Positions 14,113 through 21,965 of a stretch of 41,123 nt of DNA are shown in pieces; within the stretch, counting starts at the first letter, position 1; each line of letters opens with the position of its first letter. A program made the position numbers and the translations under genes. The notes under the pieces are model-generated. The model saw nothing but the letters and a program-made list of their open reading frames with translations, made no database searches and was not told the DNA's origin. The stretch is taken from IMG/VR virus record IMGVR_UViG_3300048930_001422, positions 1-41,123 of that record. One strand, given 5' to 3'. The stretch comes from a virus.

Positions 14113-15129
14113 ATGGCCTACGCACAGAAGCGCCTGAACATCCTTTCCCTCCTGGTGAAGGAAGAGGCGGTGCCCGGCGTGGCGGAAACGCCCGCGGCTG
14201 GGACGGACGCGGTGATGATCGCGCTCCCAGGCGACACCCCGAACATGATGCCGGACGAATACGACTTCGACGGCAGCTACGGGGACAACCCGGCCGGGAT
14301 GTCGCCCCTGCCGCTGATCGTCCCGAACGGGCGCAGCGGCACGCTCGAGGTCCAGATGTACTGGCGCGGCTACGGCAGCGCGTACTCGGGGGTCAATGTC
14401 TCCCCGAATCGCTTCCATGCCTTGATGAAGGGGTGCGGCCATTCGGCGGCGGTGACGACCACCGGTGGCTCGGAGAAGATCGAGTACACGCTGCAGGGCG
14501 ACGACGTCGTGCCGACCCATCTCACGATGGAGGGCTGGGGGCGGCAGGTGCTGGGCGCCTCCAACCTGGTCAAGAGCACGCTGATCGGTGGGCTGGGCTC
14601 GCTGTCGATCGACGCGCCGGATCTCAAGCCGCCGCTCTTCAAGTTCTCCTACAAGGGGATCTTCCCGAGTGATCCGGCCGAGGCCGCGTTCACCCTGCCG
14701 ACCCTGACCCAGACGCCGGCGGTACCGGCGATGCCGATGACCTTCTCGATCGACGGCACGGCGCTCAAGACGCACGGCTGGTCGTACGAGCAGGGCCGGG
14801 ACCTCAGCTCGCCGCGAGTCGCCCAGACGGACGGGCACCTCGGCTTCATCGCCGGGGGCAATCGCCCCATGCTGAAGGTGACCATCGAGGACACGCTCTT
14901 CGCCACGTTCAAGGGGTACACGAAGCGCGGCTCGGCGGCGACGGCAGCGATCATCTGCGGCTGGAACCAGTCGGTGCAGTACAACCGGTTCAAGATCACC
15001 GCGCCCACCGCGCAGATCGCCAAGGTCACGCCGGCGGGCAAGGGCAAGCTGGGGCTCATGGACCTCGAGATCCTCTGTACGCCGTCCAGCGTGATCCTGA
15101 ACAACGGCATCACCTTCACCACCGATTGA
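14113..15129 (+). CDS. Major tail tube protein
   Basis: A 338-residue beta-rich protein placed directly before the G/GT chaperone pair and the tape measure, the standard position of the tube protein. Strands include the RSGTLEVQMYWRGYGSAYSG segment, HALMKGCGHS, SEKIEYTLQGD, PLFKFSYKGIF and FKITAPTAQIAKVTP. HALMKGCGH with a preceding basic SPNRF is a feature often seen in phage tube proteins around the hexamer interface. The C-terminal 130 residues look like a second beta domain that could be exposed on the tail surface. There is no membrane segment. Confidence rests on fold pattern and synteny. Confidence 0.75.
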   Translation: MAYAQKRLNILSLLVKEEAVPGVAETPAAGTDAVMIALPGDTPNMMPDEYDFDGSYGDNPAGMSPLPLIVPNGRSGTLEVQMYWRGYGSAYSGVNVSPNRFHALMKGCGHSAAVTTTGGSEKIEYTLQGDDVVPTHLTMEGWGRQVLGASNLVKSTLIGGLGSLSIDAPDLKPPLFKFSYKGIFPSDPAEAAFTLPTLTQTPAVPAMPMTFSIDGTALKTHGWSYEQGRDLSSPRVAQTDGHLGFIAGGNRPMLKVTIEDTLFATFKGYTKRGSAATAAIICGWNQSVQYNRFKITAPTAQIAKVTPAGKGKLGLMDLEILCTPSSVILNNGITFTTD

Positions 15130-15132
15130 TCG

Positions 15133-15495
15133 GTGGCCGATGCCCGCGCGTTCGCGGCCGCTCACGTCCCCTGGTCGTTTACGGACCTCCAGGGGCGTGA
15201 ACACACCCCCCGTCCACTCTCTGGAGAGGAGGCGCTCGAATGGCTCGAGCGCTTCCGATGGGCGGGGGCGGATCCTTGGCGTCAGGCGCGAGTCATCTCG
15301 CGTTTGCTGCGCCACCTCTTCCCATGGACGTGGCGGTATCTGGTGCCGCGCTGGCTTGGTGGGCAGCCCGATCCGGCGCACGTCTTCCGCCGGCTGACCG
15401 GGCCAGTCCAAGCGGAGCTCCTGCAGGATTTTTTCGTCCGCGCGGGGCTGATCCCGTCAGTCCCGCGGCCCCCGACGACGTCATCGCCCAGCTGA
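15133..15495 (+). CDS. Tail assembly chaperone, gpG-like
   Basis: 120 residues from a GTG, the non-shifted product of a G/GT pair. It is helical, with Trp-rich EWLERFRWAGADPWRQARVI and HLFPWTWRYLVPRW segments, and comes between tail tube and tape measure. In lambda, gpG and the frameshift product gpGT coat the tape measure and recruit tube subunits. A slippery heptamer at 15429-15435 lies 19 codons before the stop, so most ribosomes should end here and a minority continue in the -1 frame. The assignment is strong through position plus the frameshift signal. Confidence 0.78.
   Translation: MADARAFAAAHVPWSFTDLQGREHTPRPLSGEEALEWLERFRWAGADPWRQARVISRLLRHLFPWTWRYLVPRWLGGQPDPAHVFRRLTGPVQAELLQDFFVRAGLIPSVPRPPTTSSPS
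15429..15435 (+). promoter_or_regulatory. Programmed -1 ribosomal frameshift site (T TTT TTC)
   Basis: In the gpG frame the codons read GAT TTT TTC, giving the heptamer T TTT TTC that fits X XXY YYZ exactly. Slipping back one base places both tRNAs on TTT codons, so all anticodon contacts are kept. The -1 frame then stays open from 15435 to the stop at 15783-15785. The sequence and layout match the G/GT frameshift of lambda-type tails. GC-rich sequence downstream could form a stimulating structure, which I did not fold. Confidence 0.82.
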
Positions 15496-15785
15496 TCGCG
15501 ATGCAGACCGAGCCGCTCGCCGCCACGCCGGGACGACAGCTCACGCTCGCGTCGGCGCTCGCGCAGGTGCAGCACTTCTTCCCAGGCTCCTGGTATGCCC
15601 CGCAGCGGTGGCCCACCGCCGATGGCTGCATGCCCTACCAGCTCGTCTGGGCGTACGCGCGCATGGTCCCCTCGCTGCGCGCCATGCGGCGCCTCGATGG
15701 GGTGCAGGCCATCCTCGTCGGGCGTGGCGGGCCGGAAGCGGCGCGCATGGCGGAAGAGGATGAACTGGAGATCTATCCGCAATGA
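15435..15785 (+). CDS. Tail assembly chaperone, gpT extension made by -1 frameshift (gpGT)
   Basis: The -1 frame adds 116 residues to the first 101 residues of gpG, for a gpGT of about 217 residues. The added part begins RPRGADPVSPAAPDDVIAQL and includes Trp/Tyr-rich FFPGSWYAPQRWPT and an acidic C-terminus (EEDELEIYPQ). The first in-frame ATG in this frame is at 15501, so a free T protein of 94 residues is possible but has no obvious ribosome site. Its stop overlaps the tape-measure ATG (15782-15785). gpGT binds the tape measure during tail assembly and is absent from mature virions in lambda. Confidence 0.75.
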   Translation, partial: RPRGADPVSPAAPDDVIAQLIAMQTEPLAATPGRQLTLASALAQVQHFFPGSWYAPQRWPTADGCMPYQLVWAYARMVPSLRAMRRLDGVQAILVGRGGPEAARMAEEDELEIYPQ

Positions 15786-18391
15786 TTCGCCCAACCGTTG
15801 AAGTCCTGCTGTCCATGGTCGATCAGTTCTCGGCGCCATTCCGGGCGGCGTCCCAGAACATCCAGGATGGTAGCAGTAAGGCGGGCTCCTCACTCAGTGA
15901 GAAGCTCGGCTCGGCCATGCGGGGTGTCGGCGACTCTCTGAAGTCGCTGGGGCAGGATGCGGCGAATTTTCTGAGCAACAAGCTGGTGCAGGGTGTCGGA
16001 CTCGTCGGCTTGGTAACCGGGCTGAACAAGTCGTTCGAGGCCGCAGATCGATTTCGCGTTGCGGCGCAGAAGCTCGAAGGCACGGCCAAGATCACCGGGG
16101 TGTCGCTGGATTGGCTCCAGGGGATCGCCGGGGATGCGGCTGCCAAGTTCGGACTCTCAAAGGTGCAGGCCTCCGACTTTGCCGTGGAGATGGCCAAGCT
16201 TGCCACCAAGGCAGGCGACGTCGGCAAGGCTGGACCTGCACTCGAGGCATTCCTCGACATTGGCGCGGCGCGCGGCCTGACAGCGGCTGAGACCCTGAAG
16301 GCCGTGCAACAATCCATCCTTGGCATCGATGAGGGCACCGACAAACTCTTCAATGCCAATCCCAGCGTCCTCTACGCGATGTTCGCGGAGTCGATCGGGA
16401 CCACAGCTGCCAAGCTCACGGACCAGCAGAAGGCGCAAGCACTCTTGAGCGCGGCGATGGAGGACGGCAGCAAAGTCATGGGCCAGTACAGCGTCTGGCT
16501 CGAGACCGTGGCGGGCGAGTCCCAGATGGCCGCGAACCGGGCGGACGAAGCCAACGCCAAGCTCGGCAAATCCCTCGAGACACTCCGCATTGGGTTGGCC
16601 GATGCGAAGGTCTTCGGAGCGGACCTCCTCACCGGTGTCGTGCAAACGGTCCAGCTCGCCGGCGAATACATCGGCTACCTCTTCGCGCGCCTTCCCCTGG
16701 AGATCGAGCTGGCATGGAACGCCATGCTCGCTGGGGTGGGAGCCGGGGTACAGAAGCTGGGCAGCATCATTCCCTTTGTCGGCGACACAATCGAAGAGGC
16801 GGGGCGGGTCATGCTGGCGAAGCACCGGGAGACGGGTCAGGCGATCATGACCCAGCTCAGTCAGTATGAGCAGTTCCATGCCGAGAGTCAGGCCGAGATC
16901 CTTGGGATCGACATCACGGGCGCCCAGCGGCGATTTGCTGCCGCCACCGCCGGCGAGAAGAAGATCACCTCGGCCAAAGAGGAAGGCGGCAAGGACCAGG
17001 AGAAGGCGGCCAAGGAGTCGGGCAAGAAGCTCGAGGCCTTGGAGAAGCTGGCGCACAAGAGCTCCCTGGCGTTGCTCACCGTGCAGCAGCGCGAGTATCA
17101 GGAGCTTGTCGCCGACTTCCAAGAAAAGATGCAGGGGATGAACGCGGCGGATCGCGCCAAGGCAGAGGCCCTCCTGGAGAAGAGTCTCGGCAATCTCGTC
17201 GTGAAACACTACGACGCTGAGAAGAAGATCGTCCCGACCATGAAGCGCGTGCGGGAATCGATCGACGACATGGGCGGCGCCTGGGCGAAGATGCCGCCCA
17301 AGGTCGAGCCCGCTATCCAGACCATCTACCGGCTGCAGGGTGCGGCGGCCGAGATGGGGCCGGAGTTCTCGAAGGCGGCGCAGGACATCTTCCAGTTCGT
17401 CGACGCGCTCGGGATCGCTGACCCTCGTGTGGAATCGCTCGTTGGCGGGATTGGGACGATCGGTGACGCGCTCACGAAGCTTGGTACCGGCGACTTCTTC
17501 GGGGGCATCACGGCGGGCATCAGTGGTGTCACCTCGATCCTCGGCGGGATCTTCGGGGACTCACCGGCGGACAAGGAGCGAAAGGCCCTCCTCGCCAAGA
17601 ACAATCAGCGCCTGCTCGAGCTCAAGGATGAGATCGGCACCCTGCTCAACCTCAACACGACGGGCGCGAAGCTCGACGCCTTCAAGGGCGTGGACATCAT
17701 GCGGCTGGTCCAGTCCTCGATCGATACGCGGAGCGGCAACCTCGGGATCGGACAGGTCGGCCAGTTCCTCGCGAAGCAGGGGCTGGGGCTGAAGGACTTC
17801 CGCGACCTTGCCGACGAGCTGGGGATCGATCTCGGCGACGATGGCAAGAACTTCAATCGGGACGCCGTCATGGGCCTCCTCGATTTCGTGCAAAAGAACC
17901 GCTTCGTGGGGTTCGACCAGTCGGTGCAGGGGCAGGTCGATCGACTCGACTTCGAGGTGGGGACCACCGGAGGCGGGGACCAGGACACGCTGCAGGGGCT
18001 GGCGCGGATCCTGTCGCAGCCCGGCACCTCGCCGGCCTTCGGGCGGCTCTTCACCGGCATCAACACGTCCGACGGCATCGACGGGACGGAGATCGCGACG
18101 ATCCGGCAGCGCTCCATCACGCTCGGCTCGGACTTCGCCTCGGGCCGGCTCACGGAGCGCGACCTCGGCAGCATCAGCAACCGTGAATTCCAGCAGCTCT
18201 TCGAGCGCCTTCTCGGCGTCATGACGTCGGTCGCGGAGAATACGGAGACCACTGCCGCGGCCAGCGCCGTCACTGCCGCGGCGACGGCGGCGACCGCGGA
18301 CGCCGTCACCGGGAACCAGCTGCCCACGATCGTGGATACGGGCATTCAGGATCAGCTGGCGATCACCACGCGCAACGGTGGAGGGGCCTGA
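15782..18391 (+). CDS. Tape measure protein
   Basis: 869 residues, one of the two longest reading frames in the late operon, right after G/GT. The N-terminus (LLSMVDQFSAPFRAASQNIQ) is the usual tape-measure opening. Long Ala/Gln/Lys/Glu helical stretches cover residues 20-460, including a charged coiled coil at 395-425. A Gly/Ile-rich hydrophobic stretch at residues 560-600 (GGITAGISGVTSILGGIFG) may insert into the host membrane during DNA entry. The C-terminus is Ala/Thr-rich. Since tape length sets tail length, at about 0.15 nm per residue the tail would be near 130 nm, which is an inference. The end overlaps the next ATG by one base. Confidence 0.88.
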   Translation: MIRPTVEVLLSMVDQFSAPFRAASQNIQDGSSKAGSSLSEKLGSAMRGVGDSLKSLGQDAANFLSNKLVQGVGLVGLVTGLNKSFEAADRFRVAAQKLEGTAKITGVSLDWLQGIAGDAAAKFGLSKVQASDFAVEMAKLATKAGDVGKAGPALEAFLDIGAARGLTAAETLKAVQQSILGIDEGTDKLFNANPSVLYAMFAESIGTTAAKLTDQQKAQALLSAAMEDGSKVMGQYSVWLETVAGESQMAANRADEANAKLGKSLETLRIGLADAKVFGADLLTGVVQTVQLAGEYIGYLFARLPLEIELAWNAMLAGVGAGVQKLGSIIPFVGDTIEEAGRVMLAKHRETGQAIMTQLSQYEQFHAESQAEILGIDITGAQRRFAAATAGEKKITSAKEEGGKDQEKAAKESGKKLEALEKLAHKSSLALLTVQQREYQELVADFQEKMQGMNAADRAKAEALLEKSLGNLVVKHYDAEKKIVPTMKRVRESIDDMGGAWAKMPPKVEPAIQTIYRLQGAAAEMGPEFSKAAQDIFQFVDALGIADPRVESLVGGIGTIGDALTKLGTGDFFGGITAGISGVTSILGGIFGDSPADKERKALLAKNNQRLLELKDEIGTLLNLNTTGAKLDAFKGVDIMRLVQSSIDTRSGNLGIGQVGQFLAKQGLGLKDFRDLADELGIDLGDDGKNFNRDAVMGLLDFVQKNRFVGFDQSVQGQVDRLDFEVGTTGGGDQDTLQGLARILSQPGTSPAFGRLFTGINTSDGIDGTEIATIRQRSITLGSDFASGRLTERDLGSISNREFQQLFERLLGVMTSVAENTETTAAASAVTAAATAATADAVTGNQLPTIVDTGIQDQLAITTRNGGGA

Positions 18392-19167
18392 TGGCGCTGA
18401 CCCACTCCCTGAACGGGACCGACCTCGCGACCCACAAGATCTACGTCTCCGGCAACTCGGAGACGTGGCACTCGTCGCCCAAGTTCGCGCGCGCGGCCGC
18501 ATCGTCCCCGGGGCGCTTGCGGCGCTACTTCGCGGCGCTCGATGCCGCGAGCGCGCGGCCGTTCGTCTTCCCCTTCGGGATCAATGCGTTCAACGTGACC
18601 GATCGGCAAACGGAGGCCGATTGGATCAAGGGGTTCCTGCGGCAGTCGGTGACCTATCAGTACAGCGATGGCGTGACCACCCGCCAGCTGGTGGGGATCA
18701 TGACGGATGTCTCCCTCACGCCAGTCGGGGGGCAGGCCAATGCGACGGTGCTGCGTGGCACCTTCACGATCGATCCCGAGGAGCCGCTCTGGCGGGCGAC
18801 GAGTGACACGGTGCTTGGCCCCCTGGGCAACAGCGACACGCCCATCGTCCTCGGCAACGCGCCGTGCGAGGACTGGGTGCTGGCGATCACGGTGTCCGGC
18901 GGCAGCGATCCCCGCACCTTCACGATCACGATCAAGAACGGTGGCGGGACGACCCTCCATACCCTGACCTGGACGGGATCCCTGAGCTCGAACACGCTCA
19001 CGATCTCCGCCCTCGCGCAGTCGGTGAAGAACAACGTCACGGATGCGATCGCGACTTTCTCTGGAGGCTTCCCGGTCCTCGACCCCAAGGACAGCCCCAC
19101 CATCCGGGTTGTCGCCTCGAGCGGTACGGCCACGGGCTCCCTGACCCACCGCAAGCGGTACTACTGA
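18391..19167 (+). CDS. Distal tail protein (Dit-like)
   Basis: 258 residues directly after the tape measure. The N-terminal half has the Dit belt pattern (THKIYVSGNSETW, then PFVFPFGINAFNVTDRQTEADWIKGF, then VTYQYSDG and VLRGTFTIDPEEPLW). The C-terminal half is a beta sandwich with DWVLAITVSGGSDPRTFTITIKNGG and LHTLTWTGSLSSNTLTI, probably an Ig- or galectin-like insertion that may bind carbohydrate. Dit hexamers join the tail tube to the receptor-binding machinery. Position before the tail-tip protein supports the call. The start overlaps the tape-measure stop. Confidence 0.6.
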   Translation: MALTHSLNGTDLATHKIYVSGNSETWHSSPKFARAAASSPGRLRRYFAALDAASARPFVFPFGINAFNVTDRQTEADWIKGFLRQSVTYQYSDGVTTRQLVGIMTDVSLTPVGGQANATVLRGTFTIDPEEPLWRATSDTVLGPLGNSDTPIVLGNAPCEDWVLAITVSGGSDPRTFTITIKNGGGTTLHTLTWTGSLSSNTLTISALAQSVKNNVTDAIATFSGGFPVLDPKDSPTIRVVASSGTATGSLTHRKRYY

Positions 19168-21017
19168 TGCCGGCGCAGGTGGCTCGCCTCGAGCTCTGGT
19201 CCACCCTGCAGTCGATCAGCGGGGCGACCCTGCTGGCGCCGGACATCCCCTGGGACAGCTTGGTCGAGACGACCCGGGAAGAGGGCGACGACAGCCTGGT
19301 CTGCGAATTCCCGCTCACCCACCCGGCGGCCCTCCTCGCCGACGAGGACATGGTCCTCTGCGTGGTGGGCGGAGATGGCTCGATCGCGGAATATCGGATC
19401 GCGGTGGTGGAGTGGCGCGTGCACGACGGCATGATGGCGATCACCGCGGCCTCGGCGCGCACGATCCTGAGCGGCGCCAGTGTGACCACCACCCTGACCA
19501 TGTCGGGGGATTCGCCTTCGACGATGCTCACCATTATCCGGTCCGGATGTGCAGGCTGGCCCGCGTCGGTCACGGTCGGGACGGTCCAGCCGACGACACC
19601 GGTCGATCTTACCGTGCAGGCGGGGACCAATGGCCTCGCGGCCGTGCTGCAGCTCGTCGCCGCAATCGACGCCACGCTTTCCAGCGGGGCCCCGCCCTGC
19701 GTACTGCGGTTTCGCCGGGTCTCGTCGTCGTCCTGGGTGATGGACATCCTGACGACCGTGCCGGCGGGCACCGTGCACCTGCTCGAGGGCAAGAACCTCC
19801 CCACGCTCACCAAGCGGAAGGACAAGACCAGCGGCACCAGCGTGACGTCGTACCAATTCGAGGTCACGGACCTGTTCCGGACCAGGCCCGACGTCTTCAC
19901 GCGCGACAAGCTCACGGTCTATGAGACCGCGCGATTCGAGTCCCGCACGCTCGGCGTGGATACGACCGAGCGGATCTCGGAGCTGGTGACCGACTACACG
20001 CAGGCGAAGACCCGCGTGCAGCTGGGCGAGCCCCGGCAGCGGCTGTCGCGCCAGGTGGAAGACATCGCGCTCGCCGTCGTGCCGGTGCCCCCCAACCTGA
20101 CGATCGTGCCTGGCACCGTCACCACCACCACGCAGCCGTACACCGTCACCGCCACGGTCCCCAGCGGCACGGTGCGGATTCAGGTCACACCGCGCGGCAC
20201 CACCGCGACAGGCTCCAGCTACGGCCCGATCACCGACGGCTTTTCCATCACGGCCATCCAGGGAGAGGAGATCACCGTCGACCGTCCCCCCGTCGGGCAA
20301 CCCGCCGGCTCGCTCATCATCGAGGCGTTCGGGTCCAGTGGAGGGGCGCAAGCGCAGGTACTGACCATCGAGCCGCAGACCCAGCCCATCCTGCTGACGA
20401 TCACCGGCTCCGAGAGCGCTGCCGACGACGATGACGTCACCGTCGAGGTGGTAGGCGCGGATCCCACCGGGCTTGAAACGGTCACGGTGACGCATGATGG
20501 CGCGGGCGCGGTCACGGACCTCGGCAGCGATCACTATGAGATCGTGCGCCCGGATGAGGGGGACCCGCCATTGCTGGTGACCTTCACGGCGACGGCAGCG
20601 AATCGGGTGAGTCAGACATGGTCCATCACGGTCACGCCGAAGTCTGGTGGTGGAGGCGGGGGGACGATTCCACCCTCGATCGACTTCTTCCTGAGCACGG
20701 GCGCCAACGTTGGCACGAACGAGATCACCTTCGAGTGGGGCGCGAGCAACGAGCCGAGCGGGGTGAACTATGACTTGGAATACACGGCCCGCCTGACGGA
20801 CCCCAGCACCGGGCTCGTCACCGATGTCATCAGCGACGAGGTCACCAACATCACGACGCCCTACGATCTGACGCCGGGGTTCACGCTGATTGCGAAGTTC
20901 GGGACCGACTGGCAGTGGGTGTATCTCACGGCACGGCTGAAGATGCGCGACGGGGCGTCGCTGCTGAAGAAAACCGCCGAGACGTCCCTCGAAACCTACG
21001 GCGTGTACGTGCCCTGA
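19167..21017 (+). CDS. Tail tip protein (Tal/gpJ-like) with Ig-like C-terminal domains
   Basis: 616 residues from the ATG at 19167, which overlaps the Dit stop. The first 330 residues (VTTTREEGDDSLVCEFPLTHPA, EYRIAVVEWRVHDG, then VTSYQFEVTDLFRTRPDVFT and GEPRQRLSRQVEDIALA) look like the gp27/Tal hub found in siphovirus tail tips. Residues 345-520 form one or two Ig/FN3-like beta domains (PYTVTATVPSGTVRIQVTPRG and DVTVEVVGADPTGLETVTVTH). A Gly-rich hinge (SGGGGGGT) then leads to a last beta domain (residues 535-616). Ig-like additions in tail tips often aid weak glycan contact. There is no visible peptidoglycan hydrolase motif. Confidence 0.6.
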   Translation: MPAQVARLELWSTLQSISGATLLAPDIPWDSLVETTREEGDDSLVCEFPLTHPAALLADEDMVLCVVGGDGSIAEYRIAVVEWRVHDGMMAITAASARTILSGASVTTTLTMSGDSPSTMLTIIRSGCAGWPASVTVGTVQPTTPVDLTVQAGTNGLAAVLQLVAAIDATLSSGAPPCVLRFRRVSSSSWVMDILTTVPAGTVHLLEGKNLPTLTKRKDKTSGTSVTSYQFEVTDLFRTRPDVFTRDKLTVYETARFESRTLGVDTTERISELVTDYTQAKTRVQLGEPRQRLSRQVEDIALAVVPVPPNLTIVPGTVTTTTQPYTVTATVPSGTVRIQVTPRGTTATGSSYGPITDGFSITAIQGEEITVDRPPVGQPAGSLIIEAFGSSGGAQAQVLTIEPQTQPILLTITGSESAADDDDVTVEVVGADPTGLETVTVTHDGAGAVTDLGSDHYEIVRPDEGDPPLLVTFTATAANRVSQTWSITVTPKSGGGGGGTIPPSIDFFLSTGANVGTNEITFEWGASNEPSGVNYDLEYTARLTDPSTGLVTDVISDEVTNITTPYDLTPGFTLIAKFGTDWQWVYLTARLKMRDGASLLKKTAETSLETYGVYVP

Positions 21018-21023
21018 GCGATG

Positions 21024-21047
21024 AAGTCTCCCCCAGGAAACATCTCA
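21024..21047 (+). repeat. 24-bp perfect direct repeat, copy 2
   Basis: Identical to 6908-6931. It starts 7 bases after the tail-tip stop and directly precedes a 9-bp hairpin. No reading frame is shared with copy 1, which implies a DNA- or RNA-level role, or a copied segment. The two copies enclose about 14 kb holding the portal through tail-tip genes. Confidence 0.85.
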
Positions 21048-21048
21048 C

Positions 21049-21080
21049 CAGCCCACCCGCTCCCATGAGTCGGTGGGCTG
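21049..21080 (+). other. 9-bp perfect hairpin after the tail-tip gene
   Basis: CAGCCCACC (21049-21057) pairs with GGTGGGCTG (21072-21080) around a 14-base loop. It lacks a following T-run, so Rho-independent termination is not clearly supported. It may be a processing or attenuation signal between tail and lysis genes. Confidence 0.45.
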
Positions 21081-21089
21081 TGTGACGTT

Positions 21090-21105
21090 GCACTCGGTAG
21101 AGTGC
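21090..21105 (+). other. Small tight hairpin before the lysis cassette
   Basis: GCACTC and GAGTGC form a 6-bp stem closed by GGTA, 40 bases before the GTG of the first lysis gene. It stands in tandem with the 9-bp hairpin just upstream. No T-run follows. The function is unknown. Confidence 0.35.
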
Positions 21106-21145
21106 TCACTTCGCACGGGAGCAAGGGAATGCGGAAGGCCGCGGC

Positions 21146-21388
21146 GTGACGGAATCAGACTTCGAAGGCGGCTTGGCGAAGCGCGTGGTCGGATGGTTAC
21201 TGGCGGTGTTGTTGCCGCTCGTGTTCGCGGCCGGGCTTTGGGCGGCCGATGTGCGCTCGCGCATCGCCAACCTCGAGACCTCCCGCCTCACCCGCGAGGA
21301 AGCCGCCGCCCTCAGGCAGGATCTGCAGCTGCTCCGCCAGGAGATCGGATTCCTACGGGGCTCGTTGCGCGATGAGGTGCCGCGATGA
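21146..21388 (+). CDS. Small membrane protein with coiled coil, lysis-associated (holin or spanin-like)
   Basis: 80 residues from a GTG with GGAAGG upstream. A single membrane segment covers residues 13-33 (VVGWLLAVLLPLVFAAGLWAA), followed by a charged coiled coil (residues 36-75). This plan suits a holin accessory protein (XhlA-like) or a short inner-membrane spanin. It is coupled to the amidase by an overlap (21385-21388), so a role in endolysin release or timing is likely. One membrane segment cannot separate holin from antiholin or spanin. Confidence is good for a membrane lysis protein and low for the exact role. Confidence 0.55.
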   Translation: MTESDFEGGLAKRVVGWLLAVLLPLVFAAGLWAADVRSRIANLETSRLTREEAAALRQDLQLLRQEIGFLRGSLRDEVPR

Positions 21389-21933
21389 CGCTCCGCATCG
21401 AGATCGCGAAGCCCGTCGGCAAGGCATGGAATCGCCTTGGGACGAGAGCCGTCCGCCAGGGCATCCTCTTGCACTTCGACGCCAGCGCCTCGGACAAGGG
21501 CGCCGTCGCGTGGCTTGAAGACGACGCCCGGACCAAGGCGACCTACCACTACCTCGTGCTCGATGACGGTCGCGTGCTCCAGCTGGCACCGCCGGGCATG
21601 CGGGCCTACCACGCGGGAGCCTGCAAGCCGAGCGATGCACGGCTCCCCTACACCGACGGCAACACCGCCTTCTACGGGGTGGCGATCGCAGCGCGTGATG
21701 GCGAGCGCGCGACCGAGGCGCAGAAAGAGCAGGTCGCTCTCCTCTGCCGGTACCTGTTCTGGCTGGAGGGCTGGCCCGAGGAGGAGACCTGGCGGATCAC
21801 GGGGCACGATGCGGAGGCATGGCCACGGGGCCGCCGGTCCGATCCCACGGGCACCGACCCGAAGCACCCCGTGATGTCCGTCGAAGAAATCCGGACCCGC
21901 TTCGCCACGACCACGTGGCACGGGATCCCATAA
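21385..21933 (+). CDS. Endolysin: N-acetylmuramoyl-L-alanine amidase (Amidase_2)
   Basis: 182 residues from an ATG overlapping the upstream gene. It cuts the bond between muramic acid and the stem peptide of peptidoglycan. Landmarks of the Amidase_2/PGRP fold are QGILLHFDAS with zinc ligand His30, YHYLVLDDGRVLQLAP (54-69), AYHAG (75-79), YGVAIAARDG, and ITGHDAEAWPRGRRSDPTG with ligands His141 and Asp153. The usual catalytic Lys of the GRKxDPG motif is Arg151 here. There is no signal peptide and no separate cell-wall binding domain, so export needs a holin. Genes on both sides are membrane proteins, as in a normal lysis cassette. Confidence 0.88.
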   Translation: MTLRIEIAKPVGKAWNRLGTRAVRQGILLHFDASASDKGAVAWLEDDARTKATYHYLVLDDGRVLQLAPPGMRAYHAGACKPSDARLPYTDGNTAFYGVAIAARDGERATEAQKEQVALLCRYLFWLEGWPEEETWRITGHDAEAWPRGRRSDPTGTDPKHPVMSVEEIRTRFATTTWHGIP

Positions 21934-21965
21934 CCGCGGCTTCGGCCGCCTGACGAGGAGTAGAT

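Larger units (their letters stand above)
21018..21145 (+). other. Structured intergenic region between tail and lysis genes
   Basis: This 128-base gap contains three elements in order: the second copy of a 24-bp direct repeat (21024-21047), a 9-bp perfect hairpin (CAGCCCACC at 21049-21057 with GGTGGGCTG at 21072-21080) and a 6-bp hairpin with a GGTA loop (GCACTC-GGTA-GAGTGC, 21090-21105). No T-run follows either stem. It separates the tail block from the lysis block and could attenuate or process the late transcript. Confidence 0.5.

Noticed and set aside
13234-15411. A 725-codon minus-strand open frame
   Set aside because: It runs antisense to five well-supported tail genes, with low-complexity Arg/Gly/His composition typical of shadow frames.
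15501-15785. Independent gene starting at the ATG at 15501
   Set aside because: There is no ribosome site, and the slippery heptamer at 15429 explains the reading frame as the gpGT extension.
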